This document shows, piece by piece, positions 35,638 to 44,719 of a stretch of 64,000 nucleotides of DNA. The stretch's first letter is position 1, and every line of letters starts with the position of its first letter. Source of the DNA: Microbacterium sp. MYb45 (lineage in GTDB: Bacteria; Actinomycetota; Actinomycetes; Actinomycetales; Microbacteriaceae); NCBI RefSeq assembly GCF_002979655.1, contig NZ_PCPG01000013.1:35371-99370 (forward strand), given 5' to 3'. The position numbers were made by a program, and so were the translations under genes. The notes under the pieces are model-generated. The model saw only the letters and a list, made by a program, of their open reading frames with translations. It made no database searches and was not told the DNA's origin.

Positions 35638-37287
35638 TCAGGAGTTCACGCGGATGATCTCCTGCTGGTACGGCGCGATGACGTCCCCGGAGATGCGCAG
35701 GTCGAGGAGCAGGAAGCGGCGGGTGGAGGGATCCTCGGCGGTCCAGCTCTCGAGGCGGTCGAGGTCGGCGAGCGTGCGCACGACGACGCCCTCGGCTCCG
35801 ACGGCCGCGCCGAAGGCGGCGAAGTCCACCTCGGGGATGCGCATCGGGCCCTCGGCGAGGCCCTTGAGCCCGTACAGGTTCACTTCGGCGCCGTATGCCG
35901 CGTCGTTCCAGACGACGGCCATGCCCCGGCCTCCGGCCGCGCGGACAGCGGATTCGAGGTCGGCGATTGCCATCAGTCCGCCGCCGTCGCCGGAGGTGAG
36001 CACCACGGTCGATTCGCGCCGAGCCAGAGCGGCCCCGACGACGCTCGGCCAGCCCTGCCCGATGGACTGGAACGCGGTGCCGATCATCATCATGCGATCG
36101 GGCGCGGCGACCGGCCAGTACATGTTCGCCCAGCCGATGAAGTGGCCGCCGTCGGACACCACGACACGATCCTCGGGGAGCAGTTCCGCGATACGACGGG
36201 CGGCCGATCGCGGGTCGAGGCGTCCGTCGGCGGCGAGGTCGTCACCGGCGTCGTACGCTCGGGCCGCGGCGACGTCGACGCTCTCCCGCCACGGGCTCGA
36301 CGACAGGGAACCACCGAGCCGGGACACGAGAGCCTCGGCGGCCAGGCGGGCGTCCGCGCGTACGAAGCCGCCGACGTGGGCATGGGTGGCGGCGGGGGCG
36401 ATGTCGACCTGGAAGACCCGCGTCCCCGGCGCGAAGAGTTCGCCGAACCGCATCGTGAACTGGTTCAGGGAGGCGCCGAACACCACGGCGACATCGGCGG
36501 TGCGCACGAGGTCCATCGCGCCGTCCGCACCGAAGCCGCCGGTGACGCCCAGGTCGTACTGCGTTTCGGGGAAGATGCCCCGGCCGAGAGCCGAGGACGC
36601 CGTCAATGCGCCGGTCGCCGCGGCGAGCTCGCCCAGCGCGGCGCCGGCACCGGAGAGCCACGCGCCGCGACCTGCCAGGAGGAAGGGTCGCCGGGCGGTG
36701 CGCAGAGCATCAGCGATCTCGTCGAGCATCCCGTCGGCGAACTCCCCGCGGGGCGCGAGCGGAGCGGGCACCCGCGGTGACGGGGCCGCCGGAACCTCGC
36801 CGGCTTCGAGCGCCGCGACGTCGTAGGGGATGGCGAGGACGACCGGGACGCGATAGGTCAGCGCGTGCTCGATGGCGATGATCGTCGTGGCCGCGGCATC
36901 CGCTCGGCCGACCGTATAGGTGCGGGCGCCGACGGCCGAGGCGAGGGCGATCTGGTCGACGTCCCACGGGCGCGGGCCGGACGTGGGCTCGTCACCGACC
37001 ACGAGCACGAGCGGGACGTGCGCCTGCACGGCCTCGGCGAGGGCGGTCAGGGTGTTGGTGAATCCGGCGCCGTACGTCGAGGTGCCGGCGGCGATGCGCC
37101 CGGACGCGCGGAAGTGGGCGTCGGCGGCGACCACGGCCCCCTGCTCGTGACGGACGGCGGTGAAGGAGGCATCCGTCTGCGTCTCGATGGCGTCGAGGAA
37201 GTAGGCGTTGCCGTTGCCCATCACGCCGAAGACGGAGTCGATGTGCTGGGCGAGGGTGAGGGCGACGTGTGCGGAGACGGTGGGCAT
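35638..37287 (-). CDS. TPP-dependent enzyme of the acetolactate synthase / decarboxylase group
   Basis: 549 aa with the three-domain order of POX-type ThDP enzymes: N-terminal Pyr domain with the catalytic glutamate (AVRHEQGAVVAADA), central domain, and C-terminal PP domain with the Mg-ThDP motif GDGGGLMAIADLE to WNDAAYG. It has no regulatory subunit next door and is not ilvB by context. Could be a benzoylformate-, oxalyl- or sulfopyruvate-decarboxylase-like enzyme; the substrate is unclear. Divergent from the phosphoribosyltransferase gene. Confidence 0.88.
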   Translation of the reverse strand: MPTVSAHVALTLAQHIDSVFGVMGNGNAYFLDAIETQTDASFTAVRHEQGAVVAADAHFRASGRIAAGTSTYGAGFTNTLTALAEAVQAHVPLVLVVGDEPTSGPRPWDVDQIALASAVGARTYTVGRADAAATTIIAIEHALTYRVPVVLAIPYDVAALEAGEVPAAPSPRVPAPLAPRGEFADGMLDEIADALRTARRPFLLAGRGAWLSGAGAALGELAAATGALTASSALGRGIFPETQYDLGVTGGFGADGAMDLVRTADVAVVFGASLNQFTMRFGELFAPGTRVFQVDIAPAATHAHVGGFVRADARLAAEALVSRLGGSLSSSPWRESVDVAAARAYDAGDDLAADGRLDPRSAARRIAELLPEDRVVVSDGGHFIGWANMYWPVAAPDRMMMIGTAFQSIGQGWPSVVGAALARRESTVVLTSGDGGGLMAIADLESAVRAAGGRGMAVVWNDAAYGAEVNLYGLKGLAEGPMRIPEVDFAAFGAAVGAEGVVVRTLADLDRLESWTAEDPSTRRFLLLDLRISGDVIAPYQQEIIRVNS

Positions 37288-37450
37288 GCGAAAGCCTTTC
37301 GAGACAGGGACGGAGGAACTGTGGGATCCGTATGTGTCTCGCCTCCGCGTCTTCGCGAAGTGCTTCGTGCCTCTTTTTCAGGCACCGGCCGGGCCGGACC
37401 CGCTCAGTCTACCGGCGAGAGTGCATACCGGGATGCGGGAGAATGCAGAG

Positions 37451-37960
37451 ATGACGGATGCGGCGCTCGAGCGCGAGACACTGACCTGGGACGGCTTCGG
37501 AGCGGCGACACGGGAGCTGGCGCGGAACATCCTCGCCACCGGCTTCGAACCGGAGGTGGTGGTGGCGATCGCCCGCGGCGGGTTGCTCCCGGCCGGTGCC
37601 ATCGCCTACGGGCTCGGTGCCAAGAACTGCGGCGCGATCAACGTCGAGTTCTACACCGGCATCGGCACGGTGCTCGATGCGCCCGAGGTGCTTCCGCCCG
37701 AGCTCGACATGGCGTATCTCGACGGCCGCCGGGTGCTGCTCGTCGACGATGTGGCCGACTCCGGGCGCACGCTCGCGCTGGCCGTGCAGCTGCTGCAGGA
37801 GAAGGGCGCCGACGTGCGGTCGGTCACGATCTACACCAAGCCTTCGACGATCATCCAGCCCGACTTCGCCTGGAAGGGCACCGACCTGTGGATCAACTTC
37901 CCGTGGTCGTTCCAGGGCACGGTGCGCGAAGAAGATCTGGGCCTCGCGCCCTCGGCCTGA
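37451..37960 (+). CDS. Phosphoribosyltransferase-domain protein
   Basis: 169 aa from ATG 37451. PRPP-binding motif VLLVDDVADSGRTLALAV with D99-D100. The N-terminal VVVAIARGGLLPAGAIAYGL and the WINFPWSF end match the stand-alone actinobacterial purine/xanthine-type PRTases. The frame is open from 37208 but the upstream part has no homologous character. Probably salvages a nucleobase; specificity unclear. Confidence 0.87.
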   Translation: MTDAALERETLTWDGFGAATRELARNILATGFEPEVVVAIARGGLLPAGAIAYGLGAKNCGAINVEFYTGIGTVLDAPEVLPPELDMAYLDGRRVLLVDDVADSGRTLALAVQLLQEKGADVRSVTIYTKPSTIIQPDFAWKGTDLWINFPWSFQGTVREEDLGLAPSA

Positions 37961-37977
37961 ACCGCGGCTCCCTCGGG

Positions 37978-39501
37978 TCAACCCCGCAGCAGCGACCGCA
38001 GCGTCTGGATCGTGTCGGCTTCGGCCGCGGTCTTGTCCGGACGGTAGCCCTTCACCCGGGCGAAGCGCAGCGCGATGCCGCCCGGATACCGCGGAGAGCG
38101 CTGCACACCGTCGATCGCGATCTCGACGACGATATCGGGGCGCACGAAAACGGTGGATGCCGTGCGGTGCGACTCGTGCTCGGGGAACTCGGCGGTCTGC
38201 CACCGCAGCAGCTCGTCGGTGAGTCCCTTGAAGGTCTTGCCCACCATGACGAACCCTCCAGGGTCGCCGAACTCGCCGTCGGGGTCGCGCGCGCCGAGGT
38301 GCAGGTTCGAGAGCCAGCCCCGACGACGCCCGGAGCCCCACTCCGCGCCCAGGACCACCAGGTCGAAGGTCAGCACCGGCTTGACCTTGACCCACGACTT
38401 GCCGCGGCGCCCGGCGGCGTAGGGGGCGTCGATCGCCTTGACCACGACCCCCTCGTGCCCGGCGGCGAGGGCATCGTGCGACAGCTGCTCGGCGGCATCG
38501 GCATCGGCCGTGACGATGCCCGGCATCCGCCATTCGCCGGCCACGCGTTCCAGCTCGGCCAGCCGTGTCGAGAGCGGCTCGTCGAGCAGGTCGCGTCCGT
38601 CGACATGCAGCACGTCGAAGAACCAGGGCCGCAGCACGAGCTCCCGCGAGACCTCGGCCCCGAACCGCGACATGGTCTCCTGGAACGGTCGCGGCCCGCC
38701 GTCTTCGTCGAGCGACAGCGTCTCGCCGTCAAGGATGACGTCGTGCACCGGCAGTGACCGCACGATTTCCACGATCTCGGGCACCCGGTGGGTGATGTCG
38801 GCGAGGCTCCGCGTGTAGACACCGACCTCGTCGCCGTGGCGATGCACCTGGATGCGGGCACCGTCGAGCTTGTATTCGACGGATGCCTCGCCGGTGACCT
38901 GCAGCGCCTCCGATGCGCTCGCCGCGGTCGATGCCAGCATCGGCAGCACCGGACGCCCCACCTGAAGCCCGACCGCCTCGAGGTCGCCGGGGGCGCCTGT
39001 GAGGGCGATGCGCGCGGTCTCGCCGAGGTCGCCCGACAGCATCGCCGCGCGTCGGACGACGGCCGCCGGACGGTCGGACGCCCGGGCGATCGCGTCGAGG
39101 AGCACGCCCGACAGAGCGCCGGTGCGGAGCTCACCGAGCATCGCGCGCACCAGGAAGTCCCACTCGGCGGCGGTCGCTCGCGAGCCGAGATCGACGAGGA
39201 TGCCGGTGCGGCCCGCCGCCGAGCCCGAACCGGACGTCGAGGCGAGGGCATCGAGCGAGTCATCGACATCGCCGACCGTCAGGGTGGATTCGTCGGCGTG
39301 GGCGATCTCGATGGCCGAGAGCCCGCGCCAGCCGACGCCCAGCCTGCCCTGGCGCGGTGACGCGAGGAGGAGACCCATGACGATCGGGAGCTCGGACGTC
39401 TCGGCGCGCGCGAGAAGTTCGGCGAGGGCATCGATCTTGGCGAGCCGGGACGACGTGGCGCCGACGCGGTCGGTCGTGGTGACGAGCTCAGCGAGCATCA
39501 T
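37978..39501 (-). CDS. ATP-dependent DNA ligase (LigB type)
   Basis: 507 aa (MMLAELV; the second Met is equally possible). N-terminal DNA-binding domain, adenylation domain with the nucleophilic lysine near 211 (EYKLDGARIQVHR, motif I), motif IV EGVVVKAIDAPY, motif V SWVKVKPV, then an OB-fold. Same size as Mycobacterium LigB. Family knowledge: a nonessential accessory ligase, NAD-dependent LigA being the replicative one. Convergent with the PRTase gene. Confidence 0.92.
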   Translation of the reverse strand: MMLAELVTTTDRVGATSSRLAKIDALAELLARAETSELPIVMGLLLASPRQGRLGVGWRGLSAIEIAHADESTLTVGDVDDSLDALASTSGSGSAAGRTGILVDLGSRATAAEWDFLVRAMLGELRTGALSGVLLDAIARASDRPAAVVRRAAMLSGDLGETARIALTGAPGDLEAVGLQVGRPVLPMLASTAASASEALQVTGEASVEYKLDGARIQVHRHGDEVGVYTRSLADITHRVPEIVEIVRSLPVHDVILDGETLSLDEDGGPRPFQETMSRFGAEVSRELVLRPWFFDVLHVDGRDLLDEPLSTRLAELERVAGEWRMPGIVTADADAAEQLSHDALAAGHEGVVVKAIDAPYAAGRRGKSWVKVKPVLTFDLVVLGAEWGSGRRRGWLSNLHLGARDPDGEFGDPGGFVMVGKTFKGLTDELLRWQTAEFPEHESHRTASTVFVRPDIVVEIAIDGVQRSPRYPGGIALRFARVKGYRPDKTAAEADTIQTLRSLLRG

Positions 39502-39547
39502 CCGAGCATTCTCGCACCGGCCTCCGACATGGGGTCGGTGCCGGGTC

Positions 39548-40318
39548 TCAGCGGCCGCGGAACTCGGGCTTCCGCTTCTCCTGGAACGCGGCGAACCCTT
39601 CGCGGTAGTCATCCGTGTCGCACAGGGCGGCCTGCGCCGCGTTCTCGATGCCGACCGCACCCCACAGCGCGAGTCGCTCGTCGCGGATGCGCGCGATCAG
39701 CTCCTTGCTCGCGAGGAAGGCCGCCGTGGCGCCGCGGGCGGCCGTCGCGGCGGCGTCCGTCGTCGCCTGGACGACCTCGTCGTCGGGGAAGACCCGCGAG
39801 AAGAGGCCCGAGGACACGGCCTCGGCCCCGCTCATCAGGCGTCCGGTGTAGATGAGGTCGAGCGTCTTGTGGGCCCCGAGGCGGTCGAGGAATAGCGCAT
39901 GACCGCCGGAGTCGAGCGTCGCACCGAGCGCGGCGAACGGGGAGCCGATCTTCGCGGACTCGGCGACGTAGACGACATCGGTCGCGATCAGCAGTCCGAG
40001 CCCGACCCCGAGGCAAGCGCCGTGCGCGACCGCGAAGGTCGGCGCAGGGAACCGCGCCATCCGCTGCAGCAGCGGGGTGACGAGCCCGCCGAGGTACCCG
40101 AGCACATCGTCGTTCCGCGGGTCGACGCCCGAGATGTCCCGGCCGGCGCAGAACGCACGCCCCTCACCGCGGAGCACCAGCGCGCGCACGCCCGCGACCT
40201 CCGCGGCCTCGTAGGCGGCATCCAACTCGGCCAGCGCCCGCTCGTCGAGAGCATTGAGCTTCGCCGGCGCATTCAGCGCGATCGTCGCGACGTCGTCGGC
40301 GACGGTGAGGTCGATCAT
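39548..40318 (-). CDS. paaG: Enoyl-CoA isomerase, probable ring-1,2-epoxyphenylacetyl-CoA isomerase
   Basis: 256-aa crotonase-fold protein. Oxyanion-hole motifs FCAGRDISG and GACLGVGLGL are present, but both catalytic glutamates of a hydratase are missing (G in GVGLGL; F in GSPFAALG), while an aspartate stands in ATLDSGG. This is the pattern of PaaG, which isomerises the ring epoxide to oxepin-CoA using one aspartate. It is the last gene after paaE with 12 bp between them, fitting that role. Assignment by motif and context. Confidence 0.85.
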   Translation of the reverse strand: MIDLTVADDVATIALNAPAKLNALDERALAELDAAYEAAEVAGVRALVLRGEGRAFCAGRDISGVDPRNDDVLGYLGGLVTPLLQRMARFPAPTFAVAHGACLGVGLGLLIATDVVYVAESAKIGSPFAALGATLDSGGHALFLDRLGAHKTLDLIYTGRLMSGAEAVSSGLFSRVFPDDEVVQATTDAAATAARGATAAFLASKELIARIRDERLALWGAVGIENAAQAALCDTDDYREGFAAFQEKRKPEFRGR

Positions 40319-40330
40319 GGGGGCTCCTGG

Positions 40331-41494
40331 TCAGACGTCGTAGTCGACGACCACATGGTCGCTGGTCGGGTGGGACTGGCACGTGAGGACGAATCCGCGT
40401 TCGAGCTCGTCGGGCTCCAGCGCGTAGTTCTCGGTCATGGTGACGCTGCCCTCGAGTACCCGCGCGCGACAGGTGCCGCAGACCCCGCCTGCACAGGCGA
40501 AGGGCGCATCGGGGCGTACACGCAGGGCGGCGTTCAGTACCGACTCGTGCGCATCGACCGGGCTCTCGACCGTCGATGAGACACCGTCGAGGGTGACCTC
40601 GATCCGCACGGTCTTCTCGCCGGCGCGCACCTGCACCGGTCGGGCCGCGCGAGCGGGCTCGTCGCCGGTCGTGAAGAGCTCGAAGCGGATGTGCGACCGG
40701 TCGACGCCGACGTCGGCGAGCACCTCGCGACAGAGGTCGACCAGGGCGAGCGGTCCACAGAGGAACCACTCGTCGACGGTCGCGGGCGGGATGAGCGTGC
40801 CGAGGATCGTGCGCAGCTTCGCGTCGTCGATCCGCCCCGACAGCACCGGGGCCGCCCGCTGCTCGCGGGAGAGCACGTGGTGCAGCACGAGCCGCGTCGG
40901 GTATCGATCCTTGAGGTCGGCGAGGTCCTCGAGGAACATCACGTCGAGCGTCGCCCGGTTCGTGTAGAGCAGCGTGAACTGCGCCGTGTCCGACCGGGTG
41001 AGCACCGTGTGCGCGAGCGCCATCAGCGGCGTGATGCCGGAGCCGGCGGCGATCCCGACCACGTGCCGGTCGTCGAGGTCGGGAAGCGCCGAGGTGAACG
41101 TGCCCTGCGGGCTCATCACGTCGATCTCGAATCCGGCGTGCAGACCGGTCTGCGCCCACGTCGAGAACAGTCCGCCCTCGTCGCGCTTCACCGCGACGCT
41201 GAGGCGCGTGTCCTGCCCGTCGTCGCGGTGCTCCGGCGCGCGGCACAGCGAGTAGGAACGCCGCACCTCGACCCCGTCGAGGGTCGTGCGCAGGGCGACG
41301 TACTGGCCGGGCAGATGGTCGTACTCGGCGGCCAGGGCAGCGGGCACCGTGAACGTGACCTCGACCGCGTCGTCGGTGAGCGGACGCACGTCCTCGACCG
41401 TGAGCGTGTGGAAGCGGGCGCGCTTTCGAGGAGCGGTCTCGCGGGAGGTCGTCGCGCGGGGGACGGATGCCGGCGCGGACGTGAAGAGCGACAT
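40331..41494 (-). CDS. paaE: Phenylacetyl-CoA epoxidase, reductase subunit
   Basis: 387 aa: FAD-binding (YVALRTTLDGVEVRRSYSLC) and NAD-binding (GIAAGSGITPLMAL) domains followed by a plant-type [2Fe-2S] domain with cysteines in CAGGVCGTC and a distal FVLTCQSHP. It passes electrons from NADPH to the PaaA di-iron centre. One base after the paaD stop. Confidence 0.95.
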   Translation of the reverse strand: MSLFTSAPASVPRATTSRETAPRKRARFHTLTVEDVRPLTDDAVEVTFTVPAALAAEYDHLPGQYVALRTTLDGVEVRRSYSLCRAPEHRDDGQDTRLSVAVKRDEGGLFSTWAQTGLHAGFEIDVMSPQGTFTSALPDLDDRHVVGIAAGSGITPLMALAHTVLTRSDTAQFTLLYTNRATLDVMFLEDLADLKDRYPTRLVLHHVLSREQRAAPVLSGRIDDAKLRTILGTLIPPATVDEWFLCGPLALVDLCREVLADVGVDRSHIRFELFTTGDEPARAARPVQVRAGEKTVRIEVTLDGVSSTVESPVDAHESVLNAALRVRPDAPFACAGGVCGTCRARVLEGSVTMTENYALEPDELERGFVLTCQSHPTSDHVVVDYDV

Positions 41495-41495
41495 G

Positions 41496-41990
41496 TCAGT
41501 GCACCTTGAAGTGGTCGAAGGGTTCGAGGCAGGCGCGGCATTCGAACAGCGCCTTGCACGAGGTGGAGCCGAAGTGGGAGACCTCGCGGGTGTCGAGGGA
41601 GCCGCACCGCGGGCAGCGCACGCTCAGCGCGAGCCGGATGGGACCGGTCGACACCGCGGCGCGGCCGGACGGCGGAGCGATGCCGTACGCCGCGAGCTTG
41701 GCCTTGCCAGCATCCGACATCCAGTCCGTCGTCCAGGCAGGCGAGAGGACGAGCCGCACCTCGACCTCGTCGAACCCGGCGGCGGTGAGCGCGAGGATGA
41801 CGTCGTCGCGGATCGTGTCCATCGCCGGGCAGCCGCTGTAGGTCGGGGTGATGTCGACCCGCACGCGATCGCCGTCGGCCTCGACCGCGCGGAGCACACC
41901 GAGGTCCTCGATCGTGAGGACGGGCACCTCGGGGTCGGGGACCGCAGCGGCGATGCGCCAGGCATCCTGGGTCGGAGTGAGGGTCACCAT
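41496..41990 (-). CDS. paaD: Phenylacetyl-CoA epoxidase assembly protein PaaD
   Basis: 164 aa. N-terminal MIP18/DUF59 domain (VPDPEVPVLTIEDLG, TYSGCPAMDTI) and a C-terminal zinc-ribbon-like part with CPRCGS and CKALFECRAC. Thought to help mature the iron centres of the epoxidase rather than catalyse. Overlaps the paaC stop by 7 bp. Confidence 0.94.
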   Translation of the reverse strand: MVTLTPTQDAWRIAAAVPDPEVPVLTIEDLGVLRAVEADGDRVRVDITPTYSGCPAMDTIRDDVILALTAAGFDEVEVRLVLSPAWTTDWMSDAGKAKLAAYGIAPPSGRAAVSTGPIRLALSVRCPRCGSLDTREVSHFGSTSCKALFECRACLEPFDHFKVH

Positions 41991-42835
41991 GACGCCCCCG
42001 GATGCCGCCGTGCGAGCACCTGCATCTCGGCGAGGATGTGGCCGAGCGGCGTCGCGTGGGCACCGTGTCGTCCGCCGGCGGAGGATGCCGCGACCGCCGG
42101 GACCGACAGCTCCGCCTCGGCGAAGACCGTGTCGACCACGCCGTCGAATCCGGCGCGGAGGCTCGAGGGGCGCGCCGCCGCGTCACCGAGGCGGTCGATC
42201 AGGTCGTCGTCGCGGAACAGCTCGTCGACATACGGCCAGACGTCGCCGATCGCGCGGACGATCCGGGTGCGGGACTCCTCGGTGCCTCCGGCGAGGCGCA
42301 GCATCCACTGCACCGCGTGGTCGCGGTGGTAGTCGACCTCTTTGAGGGACTTCTCCGCGATCGCCGCGAACGTCTCGTCGCTGCTCGCCCGGAGGGCCGA
42401 GTACAACTCGAACATGTAGGTCGCCACCACGAACTGCCGGGCGATCGTCTGGGCGAAGTCGCCGTTGGGCTGCTGCACGATCCAGGCGCAGCGGAACCCG
42501 GGCTCGTCGCGGAAGAAGGCCAGGTCGTCTTCGCTGCGCCCGTCGTACGACCCCGCGTAGTGCAAGAAGGAGCGCGCGTGCCCGAGCAGGTCGAGGGCGA
42601 TGTTCCCGAGGGCGACGTCTTCTTCGAGCTCGGGGGCCCGCGAGATCCAGGCGCCCAATTGCTGGGAGAGGATGAGCGCGTCGTCACCGAGGCGCAGCGC
42701 GTACTCCGCGATGTCGGCCGATGCCGCGACCGCGCCGGTGCCCGAGAGCTCCTGCGAGAGGCGGAGCTCATCGACCGAGACGTCACCGTGGACGTCGATG
42801 TCCTCGTGCGCGGTGTTCGGGTGTGCGGTGCTCAC
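41984..42835 (-). CDS. paaC: Phenylacetyl-CoA epoxidase structural subunit PaaC
   Basis: 283 aa from GTG 42835, which overlaps the paaB stop by 4 bp; the open frame further upstream is the shadow of paaB. Ferritin-like four-helix protein (LALGDDALILSQQLG region, EKSLKEVDYHRDHAVQW) that pairs with PaaA and lacks a complete di-iron site. Needed for a stable PaaABCE complex. Confidence 0.94.
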   Translation of the reverse strand: MSTAHPNTAHEDIDVHGDVSVDELRLSQELSGTGAVAASADIAEYALRLGDDALILSQQLGAWISRAPELEEDVALGNIALDLLGHARSFLHYAGSYDGRSEDDLAFFRDEPGFRCAWIVQQPNGDFAQTIARQFVVATYMFELYSALRASSDETFAAIAEKSLKEVDYHRDHAVQWMLRLAGGTEESRTRIVRAIGDVWPYVDELFRDDDLIDRLGDAAARPSSLRAGFDGVVDTVFAEAELSVPAVAASSAGGRHGAHATPLGHILAEMQVLARRHPGASW

Positions 42836-43140
42836 AGGTGCGGCACCCCCTCGGAGGCCGTGTAGTACACGGCATGGCGGTAGTTCTTGCCGGCGGGACT
42901 CTCGAAGTAGGCGCCCTTGGCATCCGGATCGCTCGTCGTGATCGCCTCTGCCGGCGCGACCCAGATCGACACGCCCTCGCCGCGACGCGTGTAGAGGTCG
43001 CGCGCGTTGCGGATCGCCATCTCGGCATCCGGGGCGTGCAGTGAACCGACGTGCACATGGCTCAGTCCGCGGTTCGCGCGGACGAACACCTCCCACAGCG
43101 GCCAGGGTTCGCGTTCGTCGGCTCCCGGAGTCGCCATCAC
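42832..43140 (-). CDS. paaB: Phenylacetyl-CoA epoxidase subunit PaaB
   Basis: 102 aa, standard PaaB length ([38 protein letters not shown] segment). Small subunit bridging PaaAC pairs. Its start overlaps the paaA stop by 4 bp. Confidence 0.94.
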   Translation of the reverse strand: MMATPGADEREPWPLWEVFVRANRGLSHVHVGSLHAPDAEMAIRNARDLYTRRGEGVSIWVAPAEAITTSDPDAKGAYFESPAGKNYRHAVYYTASEGVPHL

Positions 43141-44114
43141 GCCACCGCCTTCGTCTTCAGGGACTGCTTGCGTGCATACTCGGCCGCGGCCTCCCGCACC
43201 CAGGTGCCCTCTTCATGCGCGGTGCGACGACGCTCCAGCCGCTCGGCGTTGCACGGACCGTTGCCGCGCAGTACTTCGAAGAACTCGTCCCAGTCGATCT
43301 CGCCGATCACGTACTGCCCGGTCGCCTCGTCGAAACGCAGGTCGGGATCGGGCAGGGTCACGCCGAGGATCTCGGCCTGCGGCACGAGCATCCCGACGAA
43401 GCGCTGACGCAGCTCGTCGTTCGTGAAGCGCTTGATCTTCCACTTCATCGACTGCGCGGAGTTCGGGGACTGGTCGTCGGGCGGCCCGAACATCGCCAGG
43501 CTCGGCCAGTACCAGCGGTTCACGGCATCCTGTGCCATCTCGCGCTGCTCGTCGGTACCGCGCATGAGGGAGAGCAGGATCTCGAAGCCCTGGCGCTGGT
43601 GGAACGATTCCTCCTTGCAGACCCGCACCATCGCGCGTCCGTAGGGGCCGTACGACGCCCGGCACAGCGGGACCTGGTTGCAGATCGCCGCCCCGTCGAC
43701 GAGCCAGCCGATGGCGCCCATGTCGGCCCAGGTGGGGGTCGGGTAGTTGAAGATCGACGAGTACTTGGCCTTGCCGCTGATGAGCTGGTCCATCATCTCG
43801 TCGCGAGTGGTGCCCAGGGTCTGCGCGGCGGAGTAGAGGTAGAGGCCGTGGCCCGCTTCGTCCTGCACCTTGGCCATCAGGATCGCCTTGCGCTTGAGGC
43901 TCGGGGCGCGCGTGATCCAGTTGCCCTCCGGCTGCATGCCGATGATCTCGGAGTGCGCGTGCTGGGAGATCTGGCGCACCAGGGTCTTGCGGTACGCATC
44001 GGGCATCCAGTCGCGCGGCTCGATGCGCTGCTCGTTCGCGATGAGCTCGTCGAAGAGACGTTCCTCATCGGAGATCTCGCCCACGAGGGACAGGTCTGCG
44101 GGACTGGTCATCAT
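43137..44114 (-). CDS. paaA: Phenylacetyl-CoA epoxidase catalytic subunit PaaA
   Basis: 325-aa di-iron oxygenase subunit. Iron-binding carboxylate/histidine motifs are visible ([15 protein letters not shown] and [14 protein letters not shown]). Makes 2-(1,2-epoxy-1,2-dihydrophenyl)acetyl-CoA. First gene of paaABCDE-paaG; RBS GAGGAG, with a PaaR-type palindrome 25 bp upstream of the start. The CoA ligase paaK is not in the window. Confidence 0.95.
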   Translation of the reverse strand: MMTSPADLSLVGEISDEERLFDELIANEQRIEPRDWMPDAYRKTLVRQISQHAHSEIIGMQPEGNWITRAPSLKRKAILMAKVQDEAGHGLYLYSAAQTLGTTRDEMMDQLISGKAKYSSIFNYPTPTWADMGAIGWLVDGAAICNQVPLCRASYGPYGRAMVRVCKEESFHQRQGFEILLSLMRGTDEQREMAQDAVNRWYWPSLAMFGPPDDQSPNSAQSMKWKIKRFTNDELRQRFVGMLVPQAEILGVTLPDPDLRFDEATGQYVIGEIDWDEFFEVLRGNGPCNAERLERRRTAHEEGTWVREAAAEYARKQSLKTKAVA

Positions 44115-44138
44115 CGACTCCTCGGCATCAGGTCATCT

Positions 44139-44160
44139 TTACTGACCGATCGTTAGGTAA
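44139..44160. promoter_or_regulatory. PaaR-type operator 1 (paaA promoter)
   Basis: TTACTGACCGATCGTTAGGTAA, an imperfect palindrome around CGATCG. The left half TTACTGACCGA is identical to the sites at 53407 and 59597. TetR-family regulators of phenylacetate genes bind such ACCGA/TCGGT dyads. Confidence 0.82.
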
Positions 44161-44206
44161 TTCTGACACAGCGGATGGCCGGTTTCAAGACGGCCCTGAG
44201 GGCGGC

Positions 44207-44626
44207 TCAGTGCGAGCGGGAGATCAACTCCAGCAGAGCGCGCCCATATGCTTCGGACGGATCAGGATGCTCGAAGACCGAAGTGGCGTCCGCGATCTCG
44301 ATCTCGACCCGGAAGGTGTCCTCGACGCGCGACAGCGAGCGGAACGTGCCGCGCAGCAGCTCGCGCAGCTGATCCTCCCGCGGCAGCCACACCGCGTCGG
44401 CGAGCGTCACCGCGTCGAGCGCCCACTCGGTCGTGCCGTTGAAGGCGAGGTCGGTGCCGCTCGGGGTCTGTCTGGCCTCGATCGTCATCTCGCTGACCGT
44501 GAAGATCTCGGCCTCGGCCTCGAGCTCGACCTCATCGGGGAGATCGAGCTGGAAGCGGTCGCCCTCCGCCGGGTGCCAGACGAGTCCGGCCTCTCGAAGG
44601 GTGACGGCGAGCTCGCGAGTGATCAT
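44207..44626 (-). CDS. Conserved hypothetical protein
   Basis: 139 aa, acidic, no signal peptide or membrane segment. Similar small actinobacterial proteins beginning MITREL exist and are sometimes labelled CpaE-like, but no ATPase motif is present, so that label is not supported. Lies between the paaA promoter and recQ, divergent from the latter. Function unknown. Confidence 0.75.
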   Translation of the reverse strand: MITRELAVTLREAGLVWHPAEGDRFQLDLPDEVELEAEAEIFTVSEMTIEARQTPSGTDLAFNGTTEWALDAVTLADAVWLPREDQLRELLRGTFRSLSRVEDTFRVEIEIADATSVFEHPDPSEAYGRALLELISRSH

Positions 44627-44719
44627 CCCTTCACGCTAGACGACGGAGGATCGCCCGGGATGCGAGCGGGCTGGGGATGAGGGGCCGGTCGTGTCGGCGG
44701 GGTGAGGCAGAGTGGGGGG

